The notes under the pieces were generated by a model. It was not told the DNA's origin. It did no database searches and was given only the letters and a program-made list of their open reading frames with translations. Source: an uncultured beta proteobacterium (GTDB lineage: Bacteria > Pseudomonadota > Gammaproteobacteria > Burkholderiales > SG8-39). Taken from it: DNA of 5,480 bases. Numbering within the stretch: the stretch's first letter is position 1; every line of letters starts with the position of its first letter. The position numbers and the translations under genes are program-made. The stretch spans positions 1 to 5,480 of the forward strand of contig CAIPUP010000401.1 in the NCBI GenBank assembly GCA_903868285.1, written 5' to 3'. Below are positions 1-5,480 of the stretch, in pieces.

Positions 1-2
1 CC

Positions 3-689
3 CGGTCGCTGGAATCCCCGTCGCTGAACGACTTTGGCCTGCTGGCCATGGACATGGATTCGACCCTGATCACGATTGAGTGCATCGACGAAATCGCCGA
101 CATGCAAGGACTCAAACCACAGGTCGCGGCCATCACCGAAGCGGCCATGCGCGGCGAACTGGATTTCGCGCAATCGCTGCGCCAGCGCGTGGCGCTGCTC
201 GAAGGACTACCCGAGCAAGCGCTGCAGTCGGTGTACGACAGCCGGCTGCAACTCAGTGCCGGTGCGCAAGCCTTGCTCGATGCCGCACACGCCGCCGGAC
301 TGCATACCCTGCTGGTGTCGGGCGGCTTCAACTTCTTCACCGACCGGCTGCAGCAGCGGCTCGGGCTGCGCCAGACCCTGGCCAACACGCTGGAAGTGTC
401 GCAGGGCAAACTCACCGGCCGGGTGCTGGGCGATATCGTCGATGCCCAGGCCAAGGCTGCTTGTGTGCGCAATGCGGCGCAACGCCTCGGTCTGCAGCCG
501 GCACAAATCATCAGCATGGGCGATGGCGCCAACGACCTGGCAATGATGGCCGAGTCGGGCGTGTCGATTGCCTTTCATGCCAAGCCGGCGGTGCGGGCGC
601 AGGCACGCCATGCCTTTAATCACGACGGACTGGATGGCGTGCTGGCGCTGTTTCCGCCGCAGGGCATGCACTATGTCGACATGCAGTAA
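3..689 (+). CDS. serB: Phosphoserine phosphatase SerB (5'-truncated by window edge)
   Basis: HAD-superfamily phosphatase that hydrolyses O-phospho-L-serine to L-serine, the last step of serine biosynthesis, in the cytoplasm. The reading frame is open from the left edge (first full codon at base 3), and the residues before the first ATG (SLNDFGLLAMDMDSTL) read as SerB, so ATG 48 is internal. Counting from that Met: nucleophile D2 and acid/base D4 in DMDST, substrate-contact E11 (ECIDEIA) and R47, motif II Ser91 (VSGGF), motif III K136 (VDAQAK) and motif IV GDGAND at 158-163. E11 and R47 match E20 and R56 of the M. jannaschii enzyme by spacing. E. coli SerB has about 322 residues, so roughly the N-terminal third (regulatory domain) lies outside the window. 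The catalytic domain looks intact. It is followed after 61 bp by the aldolase-family gene on the same strand; co-transcription is possible but not shown. Confidence 0.95.
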   Translation, partial: RSLESPSLNDFGLLAMDMDSTLITIECIDEIADMQGLKPQVAAITEAAMRGELDFAQSLRQRVALLEGLPEQALQSVYDSRLQLSAGAQALLDAAHAAGLHTLLVSGGFNFFTDRLQQRLGLRQTLANTLEVSQGKLTGRVLGDIVDAQAKAACVRNAAQRLGLQPAQIISMGDGANDLAMMAESGVSIAFHAKPAVRAQARHAFNHDGLDGVLALFPPQGMHYVDMQ

Positions 690-735
690 GCACATCGATT
701 CCTTGAATTTCCATTCATCACAACCATCACCCCGC

Positions 736-742
736 AAGGAGG
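736..742 (+). promoter_or_regulatory. Strong ribosome binding site of the aldolase-family gene
   Basis: AAGGAGG is a near-perfect Shine-Dalgarno sequence, 8 nt before ATG 751. It fixes this start over the further-upstream in-frame ATG at 568, which would lie inside serB. It is the strongest ribosome binding site I see in the window. Confidence 0.85.
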
Positions 743-750
743 CTAACAAC

Positions 751-1476
751 ATGAGCCAGAACAAACTGATAGAAGACGTCACCATCGCCTATCGCGTGCT
801 GGCCGAGCACGACATCATCGATGCCTACGGCCATGTCAGCGTGCGCTCGAGCGAGGATCCGAATCGCTATTTCATGGCGCGCCATCTGGCACCGGAACAG
901 GTCACCATGGCCGACATCTATGAATACACCCTGGACAGCGAGCCACTGGAGAAGACCCACCGTCCGGTGCGTGAGCGCTACATCCATGGCGAGATCTACA
1001 AGACCCGGCCGGAAGTGCAATGCGTGGTGCATCACCACTCGCAGACGGTGGTGCCCTTCAGCACCACACGCCATGCACTGCAGCCGATTTTTCACATGGC
1101 GGCCTTCATCGGCCAGGGCGTGCCGAACTTCGAGATTCGCGATGCCCAGCAAGGCACCGACCTGCTGGTGAAGACACCGTATCTGGGCGCGGCGCTGGCC
1201 AAGTGCCTGGGCCAGTGTCCGGCCGCCACCATGCGCGGCCATGGCGCGGTGGTGGTGGGGGAAACGGTGGCGCGCGCCGTCGGGCGCAGCATCTATCTGG
1301 AAATGAACGCCAAGATGCAGCTGCAAGCCATGCAGCTGGCCGGTGCCGGCGGACAGATCGTGTTCATGGATGAAGCGGAAGTGGCCGACTCGACCTCGCG
1401 CCAGGAATATGACCGTGGCTGGGACCTGTGGAAGGCTCGCGTGCTGGCGCGCATGCGCGCCGAGGGTAGCGCCTGA
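751..1476 (+). CDS. Class II aldolase/adducin family protein (substrate unknown)
   Basis: Soluble cytoplasmic enzyme of 241 residues in the class II aldolase/adducin superfamily, which includes L-fuculose-1-phosphate aldolase, L-ribulose-5-phosphate 4-epimerase and related decarboxylases and dehydratases. Seen directly: a GHVS loop at 27-30 in the place of the phosphate/substrate-binding GN-x-S loop; E75 (RERYIH), which lines up with catalytic Glu73 of FucA; the H-x-H metal pair H94 and H96 in VVHHHS; and the third metal ligand H164 in MRGHGAVVVG. The full zinc site and catalytic Glu are thus present, so an active metalloenzyme is likely. Length is normal for a single-domain member. The start is set by AAGGAGG 8 nt upstream. 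Neighbours (serB before, convergent isc operon after) do not reveal the substrate, and there is no kinase, isomerase or transporter beside it in the window. Decarboxylase, aldolase and epimerase activities are all possible. Family assignment is firm; specific function is not. Confidence 0.9.
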   Translation: MSQNKLIEDVTIAYRVLAEHDIIDAYGHVSVRSSEDPNRYFMARHLAPEQVTMADIYEYTLDSEPLEKTHRPVRERYIHGEIYKTRPEVQCVVHHHSQTVVPFSTTRHALQPIFHMAAFIGQGVPNFEIRDAQQGTDLLVKTPYLGAALAKCLGQCPAATMRGHGAVVVGETVARAVGRSIYLEMNAKMQLQAMQLAGAGGQIVFMDEAEVADSTSRQEYDRGWDLWKARVLARMRAEGSA

Positions 1477-1488
1477 TACGGCCCCGTG

Positions 1489-1571
1489 CTTATCCGCTGC
1501 GGCTAATTCGCTGCGGCTAATTCGCTGCGGCTTATCCGCTGCGGCTTATCCGCTGCGACTAATCCGCTTCG
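1489..1571. repeat. 14-bp tandem repeat array, five copies plus a degenerate sixth inside iscX
   Basis: Head-to-tail 14-bp units begin at 1489, 1503, 1517, 1531, 1545 and 1559. Units 1 and 4 are cttatccgctgcgg; unit 5 differs only in its last base; units 2 and 3 are identical to each other (ctaattcgctgcgg); unit 6 (ctaatccgcttcg) is degenerate and lies within iscX, whose stop codon is its first three bases. The array fills most of the 82-bp gap between the convergent aldolase-family and iscX stops. Units 1, 4 and, less one base, 5 contain the small dyad CCGC-T-GCGG. On the minus strand every unit supplies a TAA or TAG, and because 14 is not a multiple of 3 the stops fall in successive frames. 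No T-run follows, so it is not a canonical intrinsic terminator. It probably arose by duplication of the iscX 3' end. Confidence 0.9.
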
Positions 1572-1753
1572 TCGATCCAGGCCATCTGGATGGCCTCGAG
1601 GATCTTCTCGCCCGACTTGTTCGGATCATCCGAGAAGCCCTCCAGCGCCAGCACCCAGCGGTGCAGATCGGTGAAGCGGACCTGCGTCGGATCGACCTCC
1701 GGATGGGCCTCGACCAGGGCAATGGCAATGTCCAGCGTATCGGTCCACTTCAT
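1559..1753 (-). CDS. iscX: Fe-S assembly protein IscX
   Basis: Small acidic protein of 64 residues (E. coli IscX has 66), the last gene of the isc operon. In other bacteria IscX binds IscS at the site shared with CyaY and ferredoxin, binds iron, and modulates the rate of cluster assembly. The family signature is clear: MKWTD at the N-terminus, DPTQVRFTDLHRWV at residues 21-34, then DDPNKSGEKILEAI at 42-55 and the terminal W-x-DEAD. ATG 1753 is chosen because MKWTD matches the family start and GAAGGAG lies 9 nt upstream; the longer open frame that extends further upstream lies within fdx. It starts 14 nt after the fdx stop. The stop codon and last codons coincide with the final degenerate unit of the 14-bp repeat array. 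Confidence 0.95.
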   Translation of the reverse strand: MKWTDTLDIAIALVEAHPEVDPTQVRFTDLHRWVLALEGFSDDPNKSGEKILEAIQMAWIDEAD

Positions 1754-1762
1754 CTTGGATTG

Positions 1763-1769
1763 CTCCTTC
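1763..1769 (-). promoter_or_regulatory. iscX ribosome binding site overlapping the fdx stop codon
   Basis: On the minus strand the sequence GAAGGAG sits 9 nt before the iscX ATG. Its first two bases are shared with the fdx TGA (1770-1768), so ribosomes finishing fdx arrive directly on the iscX initiation site. This suggests translational coupling of the two genes (inference). Confidence 0.75.
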
Positions 1770-2112
1770 AGTGCCCGCCGCCCTCGCGGGTCTGGTTGAT
1801 GGTGTAGCGCGGAATTTCTATGGTCAGATCGTCCTGGCCCAACAGCAGCTGGCACGACAGGCGCGAATGCGGCTGCAGTCCCCAGGCCTTGTCCAGCAGG
1901 TCTTCTTCCAACTCATCGGCTTCACTCAGCGTCTCGAAACCCTCTCGTACCACCACATGGCAAGTGGTGCAGGCACAGGACATCTCGCAGGCATGCTCGA
2001 TGTCGACACCATGATCGAGCAGCGCCTGGCACAGCGACACCCCGGCCGGCGCGTCGATGACCGTGCCCTCGGGGCACAGCTGGTGATGGGGCAAGACAAT
2101 GATCTGCGGCAT
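1768..2112 (-). CDS. fdx: ISC-type [2Fe-2S] ferredoxin
   Basis: Adrenodoxin-like [2Fe-2S] ferredoxin of 114 residues (E. coli Fdx has 111) that supplies electrons to cluster assembly on IscS/IscU. Cluster ligands are seen as C42, C48 and C51 (C-x5-C-x2-C within ACEMSCACTTC) plus C87 (RLSCQLL). The extra C46, also conserved in E. coli Fdx, is present. REGFETLSEADELEEDLLDK at 56-75 is the acidic partner-binding helix region. ATG 2112 gives the usual MPQIIVLPH start; an in-frame TTG four codons upstream is possible but less likely. The ribosome binding site is weak (GGA, 7 nt upstream). It lies 50 AT-rich nt downstream of hscA and 14 nt upstream of iscX. Confidence 0.96.
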   Translation of the reverse strand: MPQIIVLPHHQLCPEGTVIDAPAGVSLCQALLDHGVDIEHACEMSCACTTCHVVVREGFETLSEADELEEDLLDKAWGLQPHSRLSCQLLLGQDDLTIEIPRYTINQTREGGGH

Positions 2113-2162
2113 GCGGATTTCCAAAAAGTCTTAAAAATCAATAAGTTACGTTAAATCTACGA

Positions 2163-4049
2163 TTACAGGCTGGCGATCGCGCGGCCGGTCAGAGCACGTT
2201 GGATCGAGCGGTCCATGCGGCGTGCGGCGAATTCGTCGGTGAGCTTGTTGAGGCGGTCAATGGCGCTGCGTATCGATCGATGGTCATCGCCTTCGATGGC
2301 CTGTCGCAGACTGTCAACGCCACACTGAATGACATGCAACTCCTCGGCCGAGAGCAGATCGGCATCGGCCTGCAAAGCCACCATGGTGGCCTCGAGCATG
2401 CGTCCACCCTCAACCTGCTGCTCGCGCAGCGCCCGTCGCTGCACATCGTCCTTGGCATGATCGATCGAGTCGCGCAGCATGCCGGTGATCTGTTCATCGC
2501 TCAGGCCATAGGATGGCTTCACCACCACCGAGGCCTCAACTCCATGCGTCATCTCGCGTGCGGAGACCGAGAGCAGGCCATCGGCATCGACTTGAAAGCT
2601 GACCCGGATGCGGGCCGCGCCGGCGGTCATCGGCGGAATGCCGCGCAATTCGAAACGCGCCAGCGAGCGGCAATCGGCCACCAGCTCGCGCTCGCCCTGC
2701 ACCACATGGATCGCCATCGCGCTCTGCCCATCGCGGTAGGTGGTGAACTCCTGCGCCCGTGACACCGGTAGCGTGGCGTTGCGGGTGATGATCTTCTCGG
2801 CCAGCCCGCCCATGGTTTCGATACCGAGTGAGAGCGGAATCACATCCAGCAGCAACCAGTCGTCCTGCCCGCTCTTGTTGCCGGCCAGGGCATCGGCCTG
2901 CATCGCCGCGCCCAGGGCGACGACTTTGTCCGGATCGAGATTGGTCAGCGGCGGCTGGCCGAACAGCCCGGCCACGGCGCGCTGCACATGCGGCATACGC
3001 GTAGCACCACCCACCATCACCACGCCCTTGACGTCCTGTACTGTGAGCCCGGCATCACGCAAGGCGCGCCGGGTCGGTTGCAAGGTCTTGGCCACCAGAT
3101 TGGCGGTGATGTCAGCGAAGCCAGCTTGCGTGGCCATGATGGAGAAGGTCTCGCCGGTGCTGAGCTGGCCGTGGAAACGCGCTTCCTGATGACTACTGAG
3201 TTGCTCTTTCACTTCGCGCGCCTGGGTCAGCAGCATGCGGGTGTCCTGCGCGCTCAGCGGCGGCAACTGACCGGCTTCCAGCGCCCAGCAAAACAACCGG
3301 TGATCGAAGTCATCACCACCCAGGGCCGAATCGCCACCGGTGGCCAGCACCTCGAACACGCCACGCGACAGCCGCAGGATGGAGATGTCGAACGTGCCAC
3401 CGCCCAGGTCGTACACCGCATAGATACCCTCGGCGGCATTCTCAAGGCCGTAGGCGATGGCGGCGGCGGTCGGTTCATTGAGCAGGCGCAACACGTTCAA
3501 TCCGGCCAGACTGGCGGCGTCCTTGGTGGCCTGACGCTGCGCGTCATCGAAATACGCCGGCACGGTGATGACCGCGCCCACCAGTTCGCCAGCGCTGAAC
3601 GCTTCTATTCCACCCAGCAGGGCGGCCTCGGCACGCTGGCGCAGGGTGCGCAGGATGTCGGCAGAAACCTCGACCGGACTCTTGACGCCGGCGGCCGTGC
3701 GCAGCTGCAACATGCCCGGCGCATCGACAAAGTCGTAAGGCAGGTTCTCGATGTTGACCACATCCTTCAGTCCGCGTCCCATGAAGCGCTTGACCGAGCT
3801 GATGGTGTTCCTGGGATCGAGTGCTGCCGCAGCCAGCGCGGCCTGTCCTACCTCGGCCGGGGCATCGGCGCGGTAATGCACCACCGAGGGCAGCAATCCA
3901 TGCCCGTATTCATCATTGAGCACCACCGGCATGCCGCTGCTGACGCTGGCCACCAGCGAATGCGTGGTGCCTAGGTCAATGCCGATGGCAATGCGTCGTT
4001 GATGTGGTGCCGGTGACTCGCCCGGTTCGGAAATCTGAAACAGTGCCAT
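2163..4049 (-). CDS. hscA: Fe-S assembly chaperone HscA (Hsp70 family)
   Basis: Specialised Hsp70 ATPase of 628 residues (E. coli HscA has 616). With HscB it binds the LPPVK motif of IscU and uses ATP hydrolysis to help cluster transfer from the scaffold. The N-terminus MALFQISEPG...APHQRR matches E. coli HscA closely and fixes the start. Nucleotide-binding domain, about 18-385: phosphate-1 loop GIDLGTTHSL (23-32; E. coli HscA has Asn in place of His30), NEPTAAAIAYG (191-201), phosphate-2 loop DLGGGTFDIS (214-223), and adenosine motif VGGATRMP (346-353). The interdomain linker is around LLLDVIPLSLG (399-409), followed by the beta substrate-binding domain and a helical lid from about 515. Its ATG shares one base with the hscB TGA (TGATG), and GAGG lies 10 nt upstream inside hscB, so the two are probably translationally coupled. 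No missing motif or frame break is seen. Confidence 0.98.
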   Translation of the reverse strand: MALFQISEPGESPAPHQRRIAIGIDLGTTHSLVASVSSGMPVVLNDEYGHGLLPSVVHYRADAPAEVGQAALAAAALDPRNTISSVKRFMGRGLKDVVNIENLPYDFVDAPGMLQLRTAAGVKSPVEVSADILRTLRQRAEAALLGGIEAFSAGELVGAVITVPAYFDDAQRQATKDAASLAGLNVLRLLNEPTAAAIAYGLENAAEGIYAVYDLGGGTFDISILRLSRGVFEVLATGGDSALGGDDFDHRLFCWALEAGQLPPLSAQDTRMLLTQAREVKEQLSSHQEARFHGQLSTGETFSIMATQAGFADITANLVAKTLQPTRRALRDAGLTVQDVKGVVMVGGATRMPHVQRAVAGLFGQPPLTNLDPDKVVALGAAMQADALAGNKSGQDDWLLLDVIPLSLGIETMGGLAEKIITRNATLPVSRAQEFTTYRDGQSAMAIHVVQGERELVADCRSLARFELRGIPPMTAGAARIRVSFQVDADGLLSVSAREMTHGVEASVVVKPSYGLSDEQITGMLRDSIDHAKDDVQRRALREQQVEGGRMLEATMVALQADADLLSAEELHVIQCGVDSLRQAIEGDDHRSIRSAIDRLNKLTDEFAARRMDRSIQRALTGRAIASL

Positions 4050-4597
4050 CAGCCGAGCGCCTCACCCTGTGCGTGTTCGATATCGTCCGCGAACTTTTCC
4101 AGAAACATCAGCCGACGCAGGGTATCCACCGCCTGCGGCAGCGCCTGCTGCGCAAACTGCGCGGCAATCTCTTGGTAGGCCTGTGCCAGATCCTGTTGCA
4201 GTTGCGCTGCCAGCGCCTCCAGCTGCAGCACATCCTTGCCCGCCTGCTCCAGCTGCTCGCGCAATTGCATTTGCGTCATCAGAAAATCCAGCGGCATGCG
4301 GGTATTGGTGTCCACCTCGGGATCGATGCCCGCCAGCGCCAGCAGATAGGCGGCACGCTGCAGCGGACGCCGCAAGGTGGCATAGGCCTCGTTGACGCGG
4401 GTGGCTTGTTGCATCGCCAGACGTTGCGCGGCGTCGCTGCCGCTGACATGGCGATCCGGATGCACCGCTGCCTGCAGCGCACGATAGGCGCGATCGAGCG
4501 CCTCGCGATCCACGGCGAAGCCCTGCGGCAGACCGAACAACTGGAAGTGATTGCCGGGCGCGCCCTGCGGCGCTGCACCGGATGCAGTGAGACTCAA
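4049..4597 (-). CDS. hscB: Fe-S assembly co-chaperone HscB (J-domain)
   Basis: J-protein of 182 residues (E. coli HscB has 171) that delivers IscU to HscA and stimulates its ATPase. J-domain, about residues 16-90: NHFQLFGLP at 16-24, the essential HPD at 46-48, and ATRVNEAYATLRRPLQRAAYLL at 66-87. The C-terminal IscU-binding three-helix domain follows, with MPLDFLMTQMQLREQLE at 101-117 and a final helix DTLRRLMFLEKF at 158-169. The start is uncertain: no ATG or GTG lies in frame between the iscA stop and the J-domain, so TTG 4597 is the best candidate, giving about 13-15 extra residues before the J-domain compared with E. coli. I see no Shine-Dalgarno before it. The reading frame happens to be the same as that of iscA, separated by its TGA and 36 nt. 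The 3' end overlaps hscA by one base. Confidence 0.95.
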   Translation of the reverse strand: MSLTASGAAPQGAPGNHFQLFGLPQGFAVDREALDRAYRALQAAVHPDRHVSGSDAAQRLAMQQATRVNEAYATLRRPLQRAAYLLALAGIDPEVDTNTRMPLDFLMTQMQLREQLEQAGKDVLQLEALAAQLQQDLAQAYQEIAAQFAQQALPQAVDTLRRLMFLEKFADDIEHAQGEALG

Positions 4598-4617
4598 GAT
4601 AGAGAAGTCTGGAAACG

Positions 4618-4630
4618 GCGCAATCTGCGC
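4618..4630 (-). other. Small hairpin between iscA and hscB
   Basis: A perfect 5-bp GC-rich stem with a 3-nt loop, GCGCA-GAT-TGCGC on the transcript strand, begins 3 nt after the iscA stop codon and ends 20 nt before the TTG proposed for hscB. No U-run follows, so it does not look like a terminator. It could stabilise the upstream message end after processing or lower hscB initiation, but a stem this short can also arise by chance. Confidence 0.35.
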
Positions 4631-4633
4631 GTG

Positions 4634-4957
4634 TCAGATATTGAAAGACTCGCCGCAACCACACTCGTTCTTGACGTTGGGGTTGTTGAACTTGAAGCCT
4701 TCATTCAGGCCCTCGCGGGCGAAATCCAGTTCGGTGCCATCGATATAAGGCAGGCTTTTCTGATCGATCAGCACCTTCACGCCATGGCATTCGAACTGCA
4801 GGTCTTCGTCGTTCACGCTGTCGGCGAACTCCAGCTTGTAGGCCATACCGGAGCAGCCGGAGGTGCGCACACCCAGACGCAGGCCCACGCCCTTGCCACG
4901 TCGGGCAATGTAGTTGGAAACATGCTGTGCGGCGCGTTCGGTCAGAGTGACAGCCAT
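4634..4957 (-). CDS. iscA: A-type iron-sulfur carrier IscA
   Basis: HesB/IscA-family carrier of 107 residues, the same length as E. coli IscA, which receives and passes on Fe-S clusters (or iron) to apoproteins. The three conserved ligand cysteines are present: C35 in SGCSGMAY, and C99 and C101 in ECGCGESF near the C-terminus. The N-terminus MAVTLTERAAQHV is typical, and ATG 4957 is chosen for this reason; the same frame stays open upstream only as a shadow of iscU. The Shine-Dalgarno is poor (at best GAGA about 5 nt upstream), so expression may depend on coupling to iscU, 38 nt upstream. Strong IscA rather than ErpA: C-terminal NPNVKNECGCGESF and the position between iscU and hscB. Confidence 0.97.
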   Translation of the reverse strand: MAVTLTERAAQHVSNYIARRGKGVGLRLGVRTSGCSGMAYKLEFADSVNDEDLQFECHGVKVLIDQKSLPYIDGTELDFAREGLNEGFKFNNPNVKNECGCGESFNI

Positions 4958-4995
4958 GATCGTCTCGGATTCGGGTCTGGGGTTTTGGATCAGGT

Positions 4996-5457
4996 TCAGG
5001 CAGCGCGCGGCTTGCTGCTGTGTTCGGCAGCCACCGGCGCGCAAACTGCGGCCTGGCCAGAAGCCGCCGATGCCTGTTCGCCATGCTTGGCCTGGTAATC
5101 GGCAATCGCTGCCTTGATGGCGTCTTCGGCCAGGATGGAGCAGTGAATCTTCACCGGTGGTAGCGCAAGCTCCTCGGCGATGTGGGTGTTCTTGATGCCG
5201 GCCGCCTGGTCCAGAGTTTTGCCCTTGATCCATTCCGTCACCAGCGAGGAGCTGGCAATGGCCGAGCCGCAGCCATAGGTCTTGAACCGCGCATCCTCGA
5301 TGATGCCGGCATCATTGACCTTGATCTGCAGCTTCATCACGTCGCCGCAGGCGGGGGCGCCCACCATGCCGGTGCCAACGTCCTGATCGTCCTTGGAAAA
5401 CGATCCGACATTGCGCGGGTTTTCATAGTGATCGATGACTTTTTCGCTATAGGCCAT
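4996..5457 (-). CDS. iscU: Fe-S cluster scaffold IscU with C-terminal extension
   Basis: Scaffold protein on which [2Fe-2S] clusters are built from IscS-derived sulfur and iron, then released through HscB/HscA. Residues 1-126 are a full IscU: MAYSEKVIDHYENPRNVG at the start, C37 and D39 in PACGDVMK, C63 in YGCGSAIASSS, the HscA-recognition motif LPPVK at 99-103, and H105 and C106 in IHCSILAEDAI. E. coli IscU ends near residue 128; here the frame continues about 26-27 residues as a low-complexity Ala/Ser/Gln-rich tail (127-153) with one extra Cys at 139. The start is supported by GGAG 7 nt before ATG 5457. It is the first isc gene visible; iscS would normally lie immediately upstream, past the right edge. 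Confidence 0.97.
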   Translation of the reverse strand: MAYSEKVIDHYENPRNVGSFSKDDQDVGTGMVGAPACGDVMKLQIKVNDAGIIEDARFKTYGCGSAIASSSLVTEWIKGKTLDQAAGIKNTHIAEELALPPVKIHCSILAEDAIKAAIADYQAKHGEQASAASGQAAVCAPVAAEHSSKPRAA

Positions 5458-5464
5458 GTGTTTG

Positions 5465-5468
5465 CTCC
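5465..5468 (-). promoter_or_regulatory. iscU ribosome binding site
   Basis: GGAG on the minus strand, 7 nt before the iscU ATG (5457), confirms the start that gives the canonical MAYSEKVIDHY N-terminus. Confidence 0.7.
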
Positions 5469-5480
5469 ATTAATCCGACG

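Noticed and set aside
704..717. Inverted repeat TGAAT-ttcc-ATTCA between serB and the aldolase-family gene, considered as terminator or operator.
   Set aside because: The stem is only 5 bp and AT-rich, with no T-run after it; too weak to call either.
1478..1487. ACGG-CC-CCGT dyad right after the aldolase-family stop, considered as a terminator.
   Set aside because: Four base pairs with a 2-nt loop and no T-run; not stable enough to support.
1489..1558. Tandem array considered as a CRISPR array.
   Set aside because: Units abut directly with no spacers, and a 14-bp unit is too short for a CRISPR repeat.
2988..3974. Long plus-strand open frame of 328 codons opposite hscA.
   Set aside because: It is antisense to a fully conserved HscA and has a low-complexity, His/Gln/Gly-rich translation typical of the complement of a GC-rich gene.
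4004..5098. Plus-strand open frame of 364 codons opposite hscB, iscA and iscU.
   Set aside because: It spans three well-supported opposite-strand genes and their gaps, and its translation is Gln/Leu/Arg-rich without recognisable motifs.
4634..5233. Extended iscA frame running back into iscU, considered as an IscA fusion protein.
   Set aside because: The added N-terminal part is iscU read in the wrong frame; ATG 4957 gives the exact canonical 107-residue IscA.
5470..5480. Possible last codons of iscS (TCG GAT TAA on the minus strand) just upstream of iscU.
   Set aside because: Only 11 bases are visible and the residues do not match an IscS end that I recognise; the iscS stop may lie outside the window.

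Overview
This window is core chromosome of a high-GC proteobacterium, most likely a betaproteobacterium. The Isc proteins, SerB and the gene order fit that group, but I cannot fix the genus from sequence alone. The genes are intact and ordinary housekeeping types. I see no insertion sequence, CRISPR array, tRNA, rRNA or phage gene.

Left part, plus strand (1-1476): the 3' two-thirds or so of serB (phosphoserine phosphatase, last step of serine synthesis), entering from the left edge. After a 61-bp gap comes a complete 241-residue class II aldolase/adducin-family gene with a strong ribosome binding site. Its metal ligands and catalytic Glu are present, but its substrate is unknown.

Junction (1477-1558): the aldolase gene and the isc operon converge. 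The 82 bp between their stop codons are mostly a tandem array of a 14-bp unit. The last, degenerate copy is the 3' end of iscX itself, including its stop codon.

Right part, minus strand (5457 down to 1559): six genes in the classical order iscU-iscA-hscB-hscA-fdx-iscX, the distal part of the ISC iron-sulfur cluster assembly operon. iscR and iscS would be expected beyond the right edge. IscU is the scaffold, IscA an A-type carrier, HscB and HscA the J-protein/Hsp70 pair that acts on IscU through its LPPVK motif, Fdx the [2Fe-2S] electron donor, and IscX a small acidic modulator of IscS. Spacings are 38 nt (iscU-iscA), 36 nt (iscA-hscB), a 1-nt overlap TGATG (hscB-hscA), 50 AT-rich nt (hscA-fdx) and 14 nt (fdx-iscX). 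All are consistent with one transcript.

Points worth a second look are modest: the tandem array that includes the iscX stop; a 26-27-residue Ala-rich tail on IscU; a TTG start without visible Shine-Dalgarno for hscB, preceded by a small hairpin; the AT-rich hscA-fdx gap; and the undefined role of the aldolase-family enzyme. I found no convincing previously undescribed system here.
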